A stretch of DNA of 64,000 nt from DASSTY01 sp035760645 (GTDB taxonomy: Bacteria; Gemmatimonadota; Gemmatimonadetes; Gemmatimonadales; GWC2-71-9). The position numbers and the translations under genes are program-made. This document shows positions 35,115 through 44,934 of the stretch, piece after piece. The stretch lies in NCBI GenBank assembly GCA_035760645.1, contig DASTSO010000024.1, positions 1 through 64,000 on the forward strand. The letters are read 5' to 3'. Each line of letters begins with the position of its first letter. The stretch's first letter is position 1. The notes beneath the pieces were generated by a model. That model saw only the letters and a program-made list of their open reading frames with translations, did no database searches and was not told the DNA's origin.

Positions 35115-36536
35115 CTAGTCCTGCCCCTCGCCGGCCCCCGGCCCCGCCCCGGCCTCCCCGCCCGCCTCTCTCTCCGCCTCCCGCCGCAGCTTCGCCCACC
35201 ACGCCAGGCGCTCGGCCACGCGCTTCTCGTAGCCGAACGCTCCCGGCGTGTAGAACGTCGCGTCCTTGAGCTGGTCGGGGAGGTAGTCCTGCGGCAGGTA
35301 GGCCTCGGGCGCGTCGTGGGCGTAGCGGTAGCCCGCGTGATAGCCCAGCTCCCGCATCAGCGCCGTCGGCGCGTTGCGGATGTGGAGCGGCACCGGTGCG
35401 GCGGGGGTCTGCCGCGCCGCCTCGAGCGCGGCGTCGAGCGCGCGCTTCGCGCTGTTCGACTTCGGCGCCGTCGCGAGATAGATCGTCATCTCGGCGAGCG
35501 GCAGATACCCCTCCGGCGCGCCCAGCATGTGGTACGCGTCGCGCGCGGCGACGGCGAGCGGCAGCGCGTTCGGGTCGGCGAGCCCGATGTCCTCGGCCGC
35601 CATCGCGATGGCGCGGCGGAAGATCGTCATCGGGTCCTCGCCGCCGTCGAGCATGCGCGCCATCCAGTAGAGCGCACCCTGCGGATCGCTCCCGCGGAGC
35701 GACTTGTGGTAGGCGGAAAGGATGTTGAAGTGCTCCTCGCCCGCCTTGTCGTGCCGCGCGAAGCGCAGCTGCATCGCCTCGCGCGCCGCCTCCACCGTGA
35801 CCGTCCCACCGGTCCCGACGTGGGTCGCCGCGGCCTCGAGGACCGTCAGGGCGCGTCGCGCGTCGCCGTCCGCCTCCTCGGCGATGAGGGCGAGGGCGTC
35901 GGGCTCGATGGCGAGCCGCATCGTGCCGAGCCCGCGCTCCCCGTCGCTCGCCGCCCGGCGCACCAGCTCCGCGATGTCGTCCGGTGCGAGCGACTGGAGG
36001 ACGAAGACGCGGGTGCGGGAGAGGAGCGCGCCGTTCACCTCGAAGCTCGGGTTCTCCGTCGTCGCGCCGATCAGCGTGACGAGCCCCTCCTCCACCGCCG
36101 GCAGCAGGGTGTCCTGCTGCGCCTTGTTGAGCCGGTGGATCTCGTCCACGAAGAGCACCGTGCGACCCCCGCCGGTGGCGAGCCGCTCGCGCGCCTCGGC
36201 GAAGATCTCGCGCAGGCGGGGCACGCCCTCGGTGACGGCGCTGAAGGGGACGAACGTCCGGTGCGTGCTCCGCGCGATGAGATGCGCGAGGGTGGTCTTC
36301 CCCGTCCCCGGCGGGCCCCAGAAGAGCATCGAGCCGACCCGGTCCCGCTCGATCGCCTCGCGGAGCGGCTTGCCGGGGGCGAGCAGGTGGCGCTGCCCCA
36401 CGTATTCGTCGAGCGTCCGCGGCCGCATCCGCGCCGCGAGCGGCTTCACGGTGTCGGCCGCGGCGAAAAGCGACGTCTCGTCGCCGCCGCCCGCACCGCT
36501 CGCACCGCTCGCGCCGCGCCGCTTCATCGCGCTCAT
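35115..36536 (-). CDS. rarA: Replication-associated recombination protein A (MgsA/RarA AAA ATPase)
   Basis: AAA+ ATPase related to clamp loaders that acts at stalled replication forks. The 473 residues have 'PRTLDEYVGQRHLLAPGKPL', Walker A 'GPPGTGKTTLAHLIA' near residue 75, Walker B 'LFVDEIHRLNKAQQD', sensor 1 'GATTENPSFEVN' and the C-terminal tetramerisation region ending in Leu/Arg-rich sequence. A Ser/Gly/Ala-rich N-terminal tail of about 20 residues precedes the core. It lies 15 bases after the ZIP transporter gene and ends the long series that begins with recA. Confidence 0.95.
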   Translation of the reverse strand: MSAMKRRGASGASGAGGGDETSLFAAADTVKPLAARMRPRTLDEYVGQRHLLAPGKPLREAIERDRVGSMLFWGPPGTGKTTLAHLIARSTHRTFVPFSAVTEGVPRLREIFAEARERLATGGGRTVLFVDEIHRLNKAQQDTLLPAVEEGLVTLIGATTENPSFEVNGALLSRTRVFVLQSLAPDDIAELVRRAASDGERGLGTMRLAIEPDALALIAEEADGDARRALTVLEAAATHVGTGGTVTVEAAREAMQLRFARHDKAGEEHFNILSAYHKSLRGSDPQGALYWMARMLDGGEDPMTIFRRAIAMAAEDIGLADPNALPLAVAARDAYHMLGAPEGYLPLAEMTIYLATAPKSNSAKRALDAALEAARQTPAAPVPLHIRNAPTALMRELGYHAGYRYAHDAPEAYLPQDYLPDQLKDATFYTPGAFGYEKRVAERLAWWAKLRREAEREAGGEAGAGPGAGEGQD

Positions 36537-36551
36537 CTCACGCGCCCCCGC

Positions 36552-37271
36552 TCACGGGACCCAGCGCGCGAGCAGCAGCTCGGTGAGGAAGAAGACCGCG
36601 GCGCCGCCGAAGAAGGCGGCGGCGGTCAGCGGGCCGCGCTTCGCCTGGAACTCGGGGACCAGGTTCGACGCCGCAACGTAGATCGTCACCCCGGCCGAGA
36701 GCGCGAGCCCGTGCTCCTCGAGCGGCGCGGCGAACTCGGTGAGCAGCACCCCCAGCACCGTGGCCACGCCGAGCGCGCCGGCGGCGAGGAGCGCGCGCTT
36801 CGTCCCCTGCCCGCCCGCCATCATCACGCTCGCCATCGTGACGCCCTCGGGCAGCTTGTGCAGGAAGACGCCGAGGAAGAGGAGCACGCCGAGGCTGTCG
36901 GAGACGAGAAAGCCGCTCGCGATCGCCACGCCGTCGAAGAAGGTGTGGAGCGAGAGGCCGAGGAGCGCGCTGACGCCGGCGTGCGGGCTCAGCCGGTGCG
37001 TCTCCTCGCCGAAGTGGAAGTGCGGCGTGAGCACGTGCTGCGCGAGATGGACGGCGAGATAGCCGGCGAGCACGTAGAGCGCCGCATCGGCGCGCCCGCG
37101 CGCGAAGACCTCCGGCAGGACGCCGAGGACGGCGACGGCGAGCATGAAGCCGGCGCCGAAGGCGAGGATCGCGTCGATGAGGCGGAGGCTGCTGCGCAGG
37201 TGCCGCACCAGCGCGAAGGCGCCGATGAGGTTGGCGAGCGCCGCGGCGAGCGCGAAGACGAGCGGCGTCAT
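36552..37271 (-). CDS. ZIP-family divalent metal transporter
   Basis: Inner-membrane metal importer, zinc most likely, of 239 residues. About eight hydrophobic helices are visible. The metal-site helices are present: 'LGLSLHTFFDGVAIASGF' (TM4) and 'FLGVFLHKLPEGVTMASVM' (TM5). A His-rich loop 'HFHFGEETHRLSPH' could serve as a metal sensor. It resembles GufA/ZupT-type prokaryotic ZIPs. The start overlaps the cca stop (ATGA), so expression is coupled to tRNA maturation; a physiological reason is not obvious. Confidence 0.9.
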   Translation of the reverse strand: MTPLVFALAAALANLIGAFALVRHLRSSLRLIDAILAFGAGFMLAVAVLGVLPEVFARGRADAALYVLAGYLAVHLAQHVLTPHFHFGEETHRLSPHAGVSALLGLSLHTFFDGVAIASGFLVSDSLGVLLFLGVFLHKLPEGVTMASVMMAGGQGTKRALLAAGALGVATVLGVLLTEFAAPLEEHGLALSAGVTIYVAASNLVPEFQAKRGPLTAAAFFGGAAVFFLTELLLARWVP

Positions 37272-38452
37272 CGCGGGCCCGCCGCCTCGCGGGCCCGGGC
37301 GAGCAGCGCCTCCCGGGTGTTCAGCTCCGGATGCTCGAGCACGACCTCGAGCAGCTCGTCGAGGAGCCGGCCGAGCGCGGGGCCGCGCGGGACGCCGATC
37401 GCCTGGAGGTCGGAGCCGGTCACCGCGAGCTCCCGCCGCGAGAGCGGCTCGCCGCGCGCGCGGATCGCCGCGACGGCCGGCATCCAGGGCGCCGGCGCGC
37501 CGCGGCGCAGCACGTCGAGCGCGGCGAGATCGTCGGCCGCCGGGCCCGCGGCGGCGAGCCACCGGCGCACGGCGGCGTCGCTCGTCGCGCCGCCGACCGT
37601 GGGCTCGGCCGGCGCCGCGACGACCGCCGCGGCGCGCTGGACCTCGTCGTTCGACGCCCGCAGCCGCCGCAGCACCCGCACGGGGTCGATCGTGAGGAGC
37701 ACCGTGAGCAGCACCGGATCACGCGGCGCCCCGGGCGGCACGGCGCCGAGCCCGGCGAAGCCCCGCACCTCGGTCTCGCTCCGCAACTCCGGCACCCAGC
37801 GCGCCGCCGCCCCGCTCGCCTGCCAGAGGCCGACGAACGCCGCGACCGACTGCGCCGTGCGCAGCCCCTTGAACCACTCGTCGCGCACCCGCTCGGCGCT
37901 GAGGCGCTCGAGCCCCGGCGCGAGCGTGCGCGCCGCGTCCCACGTCGCCGGCTCGATCGTGAACCCGAATCGCGCCGCGAAGCGCAGCGCGCGCAGGATG
38001 CGCAGGTAGTCCTCCCGGAAGCGCGTCGCCGGCTCGCCCACGGCGCGCACCAGCCCGCGCGCGAGGTCGGCCGCGCCGTCGAACGGGTCGCGCCACTCGG
38101 CGCGGAGCGGATGGTAGGCCAGGGCGTTGATCGTGAAGTCCCGCCGGGCGAGGTCGTCCTCGAGTGCGACGCCGTAGGCCACGACCGCATGCCGGCCGTC
38201 GGTCTCGACGTCCTTCCGGAACGTGGTCACCTCGTGCAGCACGCGCCGGCCGTCGAGGACGCCGACCGTGCCGAAGCGCAGCCCCACGGCCACGGTGCGG
38301 CGCGGGAAGAGCCGCTGCACCATCTCGGGCGTCGCACTGGTGGCGAGATCGAAGTCGGCCTGCGCCCCGCCCAGCAGCGCGTCGCGCAGCGCGCCGCCGA
38401 CGCACCACGCCTCGTAGCCCGCGTCGTCGAGCCGGCGGGCGATCTCGAGCAC
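37268..38452 (-). CDS. cca: CCA tRNA nucleotidyltransferase / poly(A) polymerase family
   Basis: Adds or repairs the 3' CCA of tRNAs, needed here because the tRNA gene in this window does not encode CCA. The 394-residue class II enzyme has the 'CVGGALRDALLGG' loop near residue 18, the metal motif 'ADFDLATSA', 'VGLRFGTVGVL', 'RRDFTINALAY' and 'FREDYLRILRALRFAARFGF'. The GTG at 38452 is the first standard start in frame. A CTG at 38488 overlapping the upstream SDR stop would add 12 residues that fit the family, so the true N-terminus is uncertain. No HD domain is apparent. Confidence 0.92.
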   Translation of the reverse strand: MLEIARRLDDAGYEAWCVGGALRDALLGGAQADFDLATSATPEMVQRLFPRRTVAVGLRFGTVGVLDGRRVLHEVTTFRKDVETDGRHAVVAYGVALEDDLARRDFTINALAYHPLRAEWRDPFDGAADLARGLVRAVGEPATRFREDYLRILRALRFAARFGFTIEPATWDAARTLAPGLERLSAERVRDEWFKGLRTAQSVAAFVGLWQASGAAARWVPELRSETEVRGFAGLGAVPPGAPRDPVLLTVLLTIDPVRVLRRLRASNDEVQRAAAVVAAPAEPTVGGATSDAAVRRWLAAAGPAADDLAALDVLRRGAPAPWMPAVAAIRARGEPLSRRELAVTGSDLQAIGVPRGPALGRLLDELLEVVLEHPELNTREALLARAREAAGPR

Positions 38453-38484
38453 GCCCGCGGGGATCTCCAGCCGGGCCGGGAAGG

Positions 38485-39246
38485 TCAGCCGCAGAGCACG
38501 CTCCCGCCGTTCACGTTGAGGATCTCGCCCGTCACGTGCCGGGCCCACGGGCTGCAGAGGAAGAGGATCGGCCCCGCCACGTCCTCGGCCGAGGCGAGGC
38601 GGCCCAGCGGAATCGCGGCCTCGATCCGCCGCCGCGCGTCGCCGGCCATCGCGCCGGCCACCATCTCGGTGTCCACCCACCCGGGGGCGACGCAGTTCAC
38701 GGTGAACCGCGGCGCGCACTCGACGGCGAGCGACTTGGTGAGCGCGATGAGCGCGCCCTTCGTCGCCGCGTAGTCCGCGTGGAACGCCTCGCCCCGCTGG
38801 CCGGCGGTGCTCGAGACGAGCACCACCGCGCCGCCGTCGCGCAGCGCGCCCAGGGCGGCGCGCGTGGTGAGGAAGACCGCGTCGAGGTTCGCCGCCAGCG
38901 TGTCGCGCCAGCGCGCCTCGCTCAGCGCGGCGAGCGGCACCGCCTCGACCGGCCACACGCCGGCGTTCGCCACGAAGCAGTCGAGCCCGCCGAGCGCGTC
39001 CGCGGCGCGCGCGACGACGTCGGCCGCGCGGGCGGGGTCGGCCAGGTCGCCGCCCAGCGCCAGCGCGCGCCGGCCCAGCGCCCGGATCTCGGCCGCGACC
39101 GCCTCGGCCTCGGCCGCACGGGTGCGGTAGGTGAGCGCCACGTCGGCTCCCGCGCGGGCGAGGAGGAGGGCCGTGGCGCGGCCGATGCCGCGCGAGCCGC
39201 CGGTGACGAGCGCGGCGCGCCCGGCGAGATCGACCGCCGCGCTCAC
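38485..39246 (-). CDS. Short-chain dehydrogenase/reductase (FabG-like)
   Basis: NAD(P)-dependent classical SDR of 253 residues. It has the cofactor motif 'TGGSRGIGRAT', 'NAG' in 'CFVANAGVW', the catalytic Ser in 'VVLVSSTAGQRG' and the Tyr/Lys pair in 'YAATKGALIALTKSLA'. 'VAPGWVDTEM' and the C-terminal 'ITGEILNVNGG'-like end (here 'VTGEILNVNGGSVL') are typical of 3-oxoacyl-ACP reductases. No other fatty-acid gene adjoins it, so the substrate is uncertain. The GTG start lies seven bases after the phosphatase stop. Confidence 0.88.
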   Translation of the reverse strand: MSAAVDLAGRAALVTGGSRGIGRATALLLARAGADVALTYRTRAAEAEAVAAEIRALGRRALALGGDLADPARAADVVARAADALGGLDCFVANAGVWPVEAVPLAALSEARWRDTLAANLDAVFLTTRAALGALRDGGAVVLVSSTAGQRGEAFHADYAATKGALIALTKSLAVECAPRFTVNCVAPGWVDTEMVAGAMAGDARRRIEAAIPLGRLASAEDVAGPILFLCSPWARHVTGEILNVNGGSVLCG

Positions 39247-39253
39247 GCGGCGC

Positions 39254-40012
39254 TCACGGGTCGCGCGGCTCGAAGAGCCGCCGCAGCCGCTGGCCCCACG
39301 TCGCGCGGATGGCGAGCGGCGGCACCGGCTCGAGCTCGCCGTCGGCGAGGATTGCGGCGGGATTGGTGGTCGAGAGCAGCTCGGCCTGCAGCTCGCCCCG
39401 GTGCTCGCGCAGCGCCTGGGCGCCGGTCGCGATGCTCCGCGTGTCGCCGTGGTTGTCGGCCGCCATGATGTCGGCGAGCCCGGCGATCACGAGGGCGCGC
39501 GCCCGCTCGCCGCGCGGCTCCGGCGACAGCAGCGTGGTCGCGTCCACCTGCAGCTTGGCGCCGGCCGCCTTCCAGCGGCGCGCCGCCTCGACCGAGCAGG
39601 AGCTGTAGCGCTCGGGGTGGGCGAGCAGCGGCACGAGTCCCTCGCCCGCCAGGATGGCGAGCGCGTTGCGCACCGCCTCCTCGGCGATCATGCGCGGGAA
39701 CTCGACGAGGATGTAGCGCGAGCCGCCGATCGTGAACGGCTGCGCGTCGGCCGCGTAGAGCGGACGGTCGAGCATCACCTCCGCGCCGCGCACGAGCCGC
39801 ACTTCGGGCGGCGCCTGCGCCGTGAGGTCGAGGAAGGCGCGGTCGTGGGCGGGCGGCACACCCTGGGCCGCACGGCTCGCGACGACGTGCGGCGTGAGGC
39901 AGACGGCGGTGACGCCCTGCCGGGCCATCGTGCGCAGCACGCCGACCGACTGCTCGACGGAGCGCGAACCGTCGTCCACACCCGGGAGGAGATGCGAATG
40001 GAGGTCGATCAC
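39254..40012 (-). CDS. PHP-domain protein-tyrosine phosphatase (CpsB/YwqE type)
   Basis: Predicted manganese-dependent tyrosine phosphatase of 252 residues that in Gram-positive bacteria dephosphorylates the BY-kinase controlling capsule export. The metal-binding PHP motifs are present: 'DLHSHLLPGVDDGS' at the N-terminus, 'LTPHVV', 'GAEVML', 'LAHPERY' and 'AADNHGD'. The start is GTG 40012, overlapping the stop of the small upstream gene. It probably regulates the polysaccharide system 10-35 kb away, but no BY-kinase is seen there, so the partner is inferred to be elsewhere. Confidence 0.88.
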   Translation of the reverse strand: MIDLHSHLLPGVDDGSRSVEQSVGVLRTMARQGVTAVCLTPHVVASRAAQGVPPAHDRAFLDLTAQAPPEVRLVRGAEVMLDRPLYAADAQPFTIGGSRYILVEFPRMIAEEAVRNALAILAGEGLVPLLAHPERYSSCSVEAARRWKAAGAKLQVDATTLLSPEPRGERARALVIAGLADIMAADNHGDTRSIATGAQALREHRGELQAELLSTTNPAAILADGELEPVPPLAIRATWGQRLRRLFEPRDP

Positions 40013-40368
40013 GCGGGGGCGCCCTGCGCGCCGGGGGCGGCGTGGGCGTCGAGCAGCGCCGCCGCGAACGCGCCGAGCTCGGCCGGTGCCGTCTCCGCGC
40101 GCGCGAGGAGAGCCAGGGTGACCAGCGCATCGGCCGCGAGCAGATCGAGGGCGACCGACCGGTCGCCCGCGCGCCGCGTGACCGCGTCGAGCGTCTCGAG
40201 CCCCGCCCGCGCGAGCGTGGTCGCGGCGTCCGCGGGCGCCCCAGGCTCCGCGGCGCCGGCCGCCGCCAGCGCGCGCGCGCGGACCCGGGCCCGCAGCGCC
40301 GCCGGGGCGTCCCCGGTGTGCCGGTCGAGCCACTCGGCGAGCGCCGCGTCCCCCGCGCGCACCGTCAC
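40009..40368 (-). CDS. Conserved-position small protein of unknown function
   Basis: I do not recognise this 119-residue protein. It is Ala/Leu-rich and predicted all-helical, with no signal peptide, cysteine or clear membrane segment; 'VALDLLAADALVTLALLARAE' is its most hydrophobic helix. Coding status is supported by position: its GTG start overlaps the alaS stop and its stop overlaps the phosphatase GTG, both by four bases, leaving no gap. GTG 40362 is an alternative start two codons later. It may be a small helical adaptor co-produced with either neighbour. Confidence 0.7.
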   Translation of the reverse strand: MTVRAGDAALAEWLDRHTGDAPAALRARVRARALAAAGAAEPGAPADAATTLARAGLETLDAVTRRAGDRSVALDLLAADALVTLALLARAETAPAELGAFAAALLDAHAAPGAQGAPA

Positions 40369-43010
40369 CGCCCCTCGGCGAGCCAGGTGGCGAGGATCTC
40401 CGGCGCCGCGTCGCGCGCGGCGGGGAGCCGCGTCGGATCCCCCGCGCCGGCGGAGGCGAAGGCCGGACGGCCACCCCCCTTCCCGCCGCTCACCGCGGCG
40501 ATCCGGTTGACGAGGTCGCCCGCCTTGCGGCCCTGCCTGACGAGATCGTCGGTGAGCGCGACGTGGATCGCCCCGCGCCCGCTCGTGCCGAACAGCACGA
40601 GCACGGCGTTGCGCTGCTGGCGCTCGCGGAAGCGGTCGGCGATCTGGCCGAGCTCGTCGCGGTCCTCGCTCGCCGTCTCGCCGATCTGCACCTGCACCCC
40701 GTGAATTTCGCGCGACTCCGCCGCGGTCGCCGGCCCGCCGCCCGAGCGGAGGGCTTCGGCCAGCCGCGCCTCGAGCTTCTGCCGCTCCTCGAGGAGCTGC
40801 TCGATGCGCCGCACCAGGTGCTCGGGCTGCGCCTTGAGCGTTTCGGCCGCGTGGCGGAGCCGGTCCTCGACCTGGCGGACGTGTGTGAGCGCCTCGAAGC
40901 CCGTCACCGCCTCGATGCGCCGCACTCCGGCGGCGACGCCGCCCTGGCCCGCGAGGCGGAAGGGCCCCACCTGCCCCGTCGTGCGCACGTGCGTGCCGCC
41001 GCACAGCTCGATCGAGGGGCCCATCTGCACCACGCGCACCACGTCGCCGTACTTCTCGGAGAAGAACGCCATCGCGCCCAGGGCGAGGGCGTCGGGATAG
41101 GCCATCTCGCGGGTCGACACGGCGTCGTTGGCGAGGACGAGCTCGTTGACCTCCCACTCGATCGCCCGGAGCGTGTCGGCATCGAGCGGGCCGTGGTGCG
41201 AGAAGTCGAAGCGCAGGCGGCCCGGCTCGACGAGCGAGCCCTGCTGGCGCACGTGCGTGCCGAGATGTCTGCGGAGGACGTGGTGCAGCAGGTGGGTCGC
41301 GCTGTGGTTGCGCTCGATGTCGCGGCGGCGCGCGGCGTCCACCGCGGCCGTCACGGCCGTCGGCTCGAACTCCGCCGCGAAGGCGCCCCCCACCACCGTG
41401 CCGCGCTCGCTCTTGCGGACCGAGGTGACGTCGAGCTCGTAGCCCTCGCCCGCGAGCCGGCCCGTGTCGCTCACCTGCCCGCCCGACTCGGCGTAGAACG
41501 GGTTCTCGCGGAGCAGGAGCTCCACCGCCTCGCCCGCCTGGCGGAAGGCGAGGATGTCGGTCTCCGCCTCGGTCGTCTCGTAGCCGACGAAGCGCTGCCG
41601 CTCGCCGGCGCGGAGCTCGCGCCACTCGCCCTCGCCGCCGACGATGACGGCCGGCGCGCTGCCGCCCGTCGCGGCCTTCGCCGCGCTCTTGCGGGCCTCG
41701 CGCGAGCGGGTGCGCTGGTCCTCGAGCGCGCGCTCGAAGCCCTCGAGATCCACCCGCACGTCGCGCTCCTGGGCGATGAGCTGGGTGAGGTCGATCGGGA
41801 AGCCGAAGGTGTCGTAGAGCCGGAACGCCTCCTCGCCCGGGATCACCTTCACCCCCTGCGCGAAGAGCTCGTCGAGCCGCGCCAGCCCGCCGGCGATCGT
41901 CTCGAGGAAGCGCTCCTCCTCGGTGCGGGTCACGTCGCGGATGTAGTCCGCCTTCGCGGCGAGCTCGGGATACGCCTCGCCCATCGTCGCCACGACGACC
42001 GCGGTGAGCGGCGCGAGCGTCGGCTCGCGGCGGCCCAGGAGCCAGGCGTAGCGCACCGCGCGGCGGAGGATGCGGCGCAGCACGTAGCCGCGGCCCTCGT
42101 TGCTCGGATAGACGCCGTCGGCGAGCAGGAAGCTCACCGCGCGCGCGTGGTCGGCGAGGACGCGGAAGGCGGCGCGGTCGGGCGCCGCGCGGTCGTAGTC
42201 GCGCCCGACCATCTCGCCGACCTTCGCGAGCAGCGGCGCGAAGAGATCGGTGTGGAAGTTGTCGTCCTCGCCCTGCAGCACGGCGGCGATGCGCTCGAGC
42301 CCGGCGCCGGTGTCCACCGACGGCTTCGGGAGCGGCTGCAGGGTGCCGTCGCCCGAGCGCTCGAACTGCATGAAGACCAGGTTCCAGATCTCGAGGAAGC
42401 GGCCCTCCTCGGCCAGCCGCTCGAACTCGGCCTGCGGGATCTCCTCGGCCGGCATCCCGGGGCGCCACTCGAGATCGACGTAGATCTCGCTGCACGGGCC
42501 GCAGGGGCCGGTGTCGCCCATCTGCCAGAAGTTGTCCTTGTCGCCGAGGCCGTACACCCGGTGCTCGGGCAGGCCCGCCAGCTCGCGCCACAGCGCGCGC
42601 GCCTCGTCGTCGGTGTGGTGCACGGTGACCCGCAGCCGGTCGGCCGGGATGCCGAGGTACGCGGGGCTCGTGACGAACTCCCAGGCGAAGGCGATCGCGT
42701 CGCGCTTGAAGTAGTCGCCGAAGGAGAAGTTGCCGAGCATCTCGAAGAAGGTGTGGTGGCGCCTGGTGTAGCCCACCTGCTCGAGATCGTTGTGCTTGCC
42801 GCCGGCGCGCACGCACTTCTGCACCGTCACCGCGCGCGCGTAGTCGCGGTGCTCCTGCCCCAGGAAGGTGCGCTTGAACTGCACCATCCCGGCGTTGGTG
42901 AAGAGGAGCGTGGGGTCGTCCGCCGGGACCAGCGACGAAGAAGGCACCTCGCGGTGCCCCCGGGCGACGAAGAAATCGAGGAAGAGACGTCGAATGGTGG
43001 CCGCTTGCAT
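40365..43010 (-). CDS. alaS: Alanyl-tRNA synthetase
   Basis: Charges tRNA-Ala. The 881 residues match the family length. The class II catalytic core opens 'IRRLFLDFFVARGHREVPSSSLVP', with 'LFTNAGMVQFK', 'GYTRRHHTFFEMLGNFSFGDYFK' and 'WQMGDTGPCGPCSEI'. The editing domain has the zinc-binding 'HSATHLLHHVL' and 'CGGTHV' motifs, and the C-Ala domain ends the protein. ATG 43010 is used. recX ends 41 bases upstream, so recA, recX and alaS may form one transcript. Confidence 0.97.
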   Translation of the reverse strand: MQAATIRRLFLDFFVARGHREVPSSSLVPADDPTLLFTNAGMVQFKRTFLGQEHRDYARAVTVQKCVRAGGKHNDLEQVGYTRRHHTFFEMLGNFSFGDYFKRDAIAFAWEFVTSPAYLGIPADRLRVTVHHTDDEARALWRELAGLPEHRVYGLGDKDNFWQMGDTGPCGPCSEIYVDLEWRPGMPAEEIPQAEFERLAEEGRFLEIWNLVFMQFERSGDGTLQPLPKPSVDTGAGLERIAAVLQGEDDNFHTDLFAPLLAKVGEMVGRDYDRAAPDRAAFRVLADHARAVSFLLADGVYPSNEGRGYVLRRILRRAVRYAWLLGRREPTLAPLTAVVVATMGEAYPELAAKADYIRDVTRTEEERFLETIAGGLARLDELFAQGVKVIPGEEAFRLYDTFGFPIDLTQLIAQERDVRVDLEGFERALEDQRTRSREARKSAAKAATGGSAPAVIVGGEGEWRELRAGERQRFVGYETTEAETDILAFRQAGEAVELLLRENPFYAESGGQVSDTGRLAGEGYELDVTSVRKSERGTVVGGAFAAEFEPTAVTAAVDAARRRDIERNHSATHLLHHVLRRHLGTHVRQQGSLVEPGRLRFDFSHHGPLDADTLRAIEWEVNELVLANDAVSTREMAYPDALALGAMAFFSEKYGDVVRVVQMGPSIELCGGTHVRTTGQVGPFRLAGQGGVAAGVRRIEAVTGFEALTHVRQVEDRLRHAAETLKAQPEHLVRRIEQLLEERQKLEARLAEALRSGGGPATAAESREIHGVQVQIGETASEDRDELGQIADRFRERQQRNAVLVLFGTSGRGAIHVALTDDLVRQGRKAGDLVNRIAAVSGGKGGGRPAFASAGAGDPTRLPAARDAAPEILATWLAEGR

Positions 43011-43051
43011 GGCCGGAATATAGAGCGGGGCCGGGGCGGCCCGCGAGGGCG

Positions 43052-43744
43052 TCACCCCACGACGCGGGCGACGATCGCCACCACCTCGTGCCCGCCGAAG
43101 CCCCGGCGGGTCAGATAGGCGAGGAGCCGCCGGCGCTTGACCGGCCGCGGCAGGTCGCCGAGCTGCCGGGCCCGCCGCTCGGCCAGGGCGAGCACGGCGT
43201 CGGCGTCGGGGCCCTCCGGCCACTGCTCGGCGATCGCCCGGTCCACCAGCGCGCGCTCGACGCCGCGCGCGAGCAGATCGCGCCGCAGCCGCGCGGGGCC
43301 GCGGCCCAGCGGGGCCCGGGTCTGGACGAAGTTCACGGCGTAGGCCGCGTCGTCGAGCAGCCCGAGCCGCTCCGCGCGCGCGAGGGCGGCCTCCACGGCC
43401 TCCCGCGGGTGCCCCTTTCGCACCAGCCGCCGGCCCAGGTCCACGCGGGCGTACGCCCGCGCGGCGATGGCGCGGAGCACCGTGCGGAAGGCCGCCTCCG
43501 CGTCGGCCGCGCGGTCGAGGCGCTCGCGCTGTGCGTCGTCGAGGGCGAGGCCTATGCGGAGCCCCTCCTCCGCCACCGCCTCCTGCGCCACGGTGCAGTA
43601 GAGCCGGCCGCCGAGGTAGACGCGCACGCTCCCGGGGCGCCGCGGGTCGGGCTCGAGCGCCGTCACCGGGCCGGCGGGCCGCTCGATCGGCTCGCCCGGC
43701 TCGCCCGGCTCGCCCGGCTCGTTCGGTCGATTCGGTCGGTACAT
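43052..43744 (-). CDS. recX: RecX regulatory protein
   Basis: Modulates RecA filament activity. The 230 residues include a Pro/Gly/Glu-rich N-terminal extension with GEP triplets, then the RecX three-helix repeats: '[26 protein letters not shown]', '[36 protein letters not shown]' region and the C-terminal '[21 protein letters not shown]'. ATG 43744 is chosen because GGAGGAG lies just upstream. It follows recA by 101 bases containing competing hairpins. Confidence 0.92.
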   Translation of the reverse strand: MYRPNRPNEPGEPGEPGEPIERPAGPVTALEPDPRRPGSVRVYLGGRLYCTVAQEAVAEEGLRIGLALDDAQRERLDRAADAEAAFRTVLRAIAARAYARVDLGRRLVRKGHPREAVEAALARAERLGLLDDAAYAVNFVQTRAPLGRGPARLRRDLLARGVERALVDRAIAEQWPEGPDADAVLALAERRARQLGDLPRPVKRRRLLAYLTRRGFGGHEVVAIVARVVG

Positions 43745-43773
43745 CGTGCTCCTCCGAGGTGCCGCTCGAAACG

Positions 43774-43827
43774 CACGGTGGGCGGCGGACGAGCGCCGCG
43801 CAGCGGCACCGCCCACCACCCACCGTG
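43774..43827 (-). promoter_or_regulatory. Competing 9-bp hairpins between recA and recX
   Basis: Two perfect 9-bp stems share six bases of one arm and so exclude each other: 43777-43785 with 43809-43817, and 43774-43782 with 43819-43827. They lie 19 bases after the recA stop, within the recA-recX spacer. No T-tract follows. They could limit recX expression, as the read-through terminator does in E. coli; this is inferred. Confidence 0.45.
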
Positions 43828-43845
43828 GCGCGATCGAGCGAGCGC

Positions 43846-44907
<1,062 letters not shown>

Positions 44908-44934
44908 GGGGGTACCTCAGTGTACGAGTGGTTG

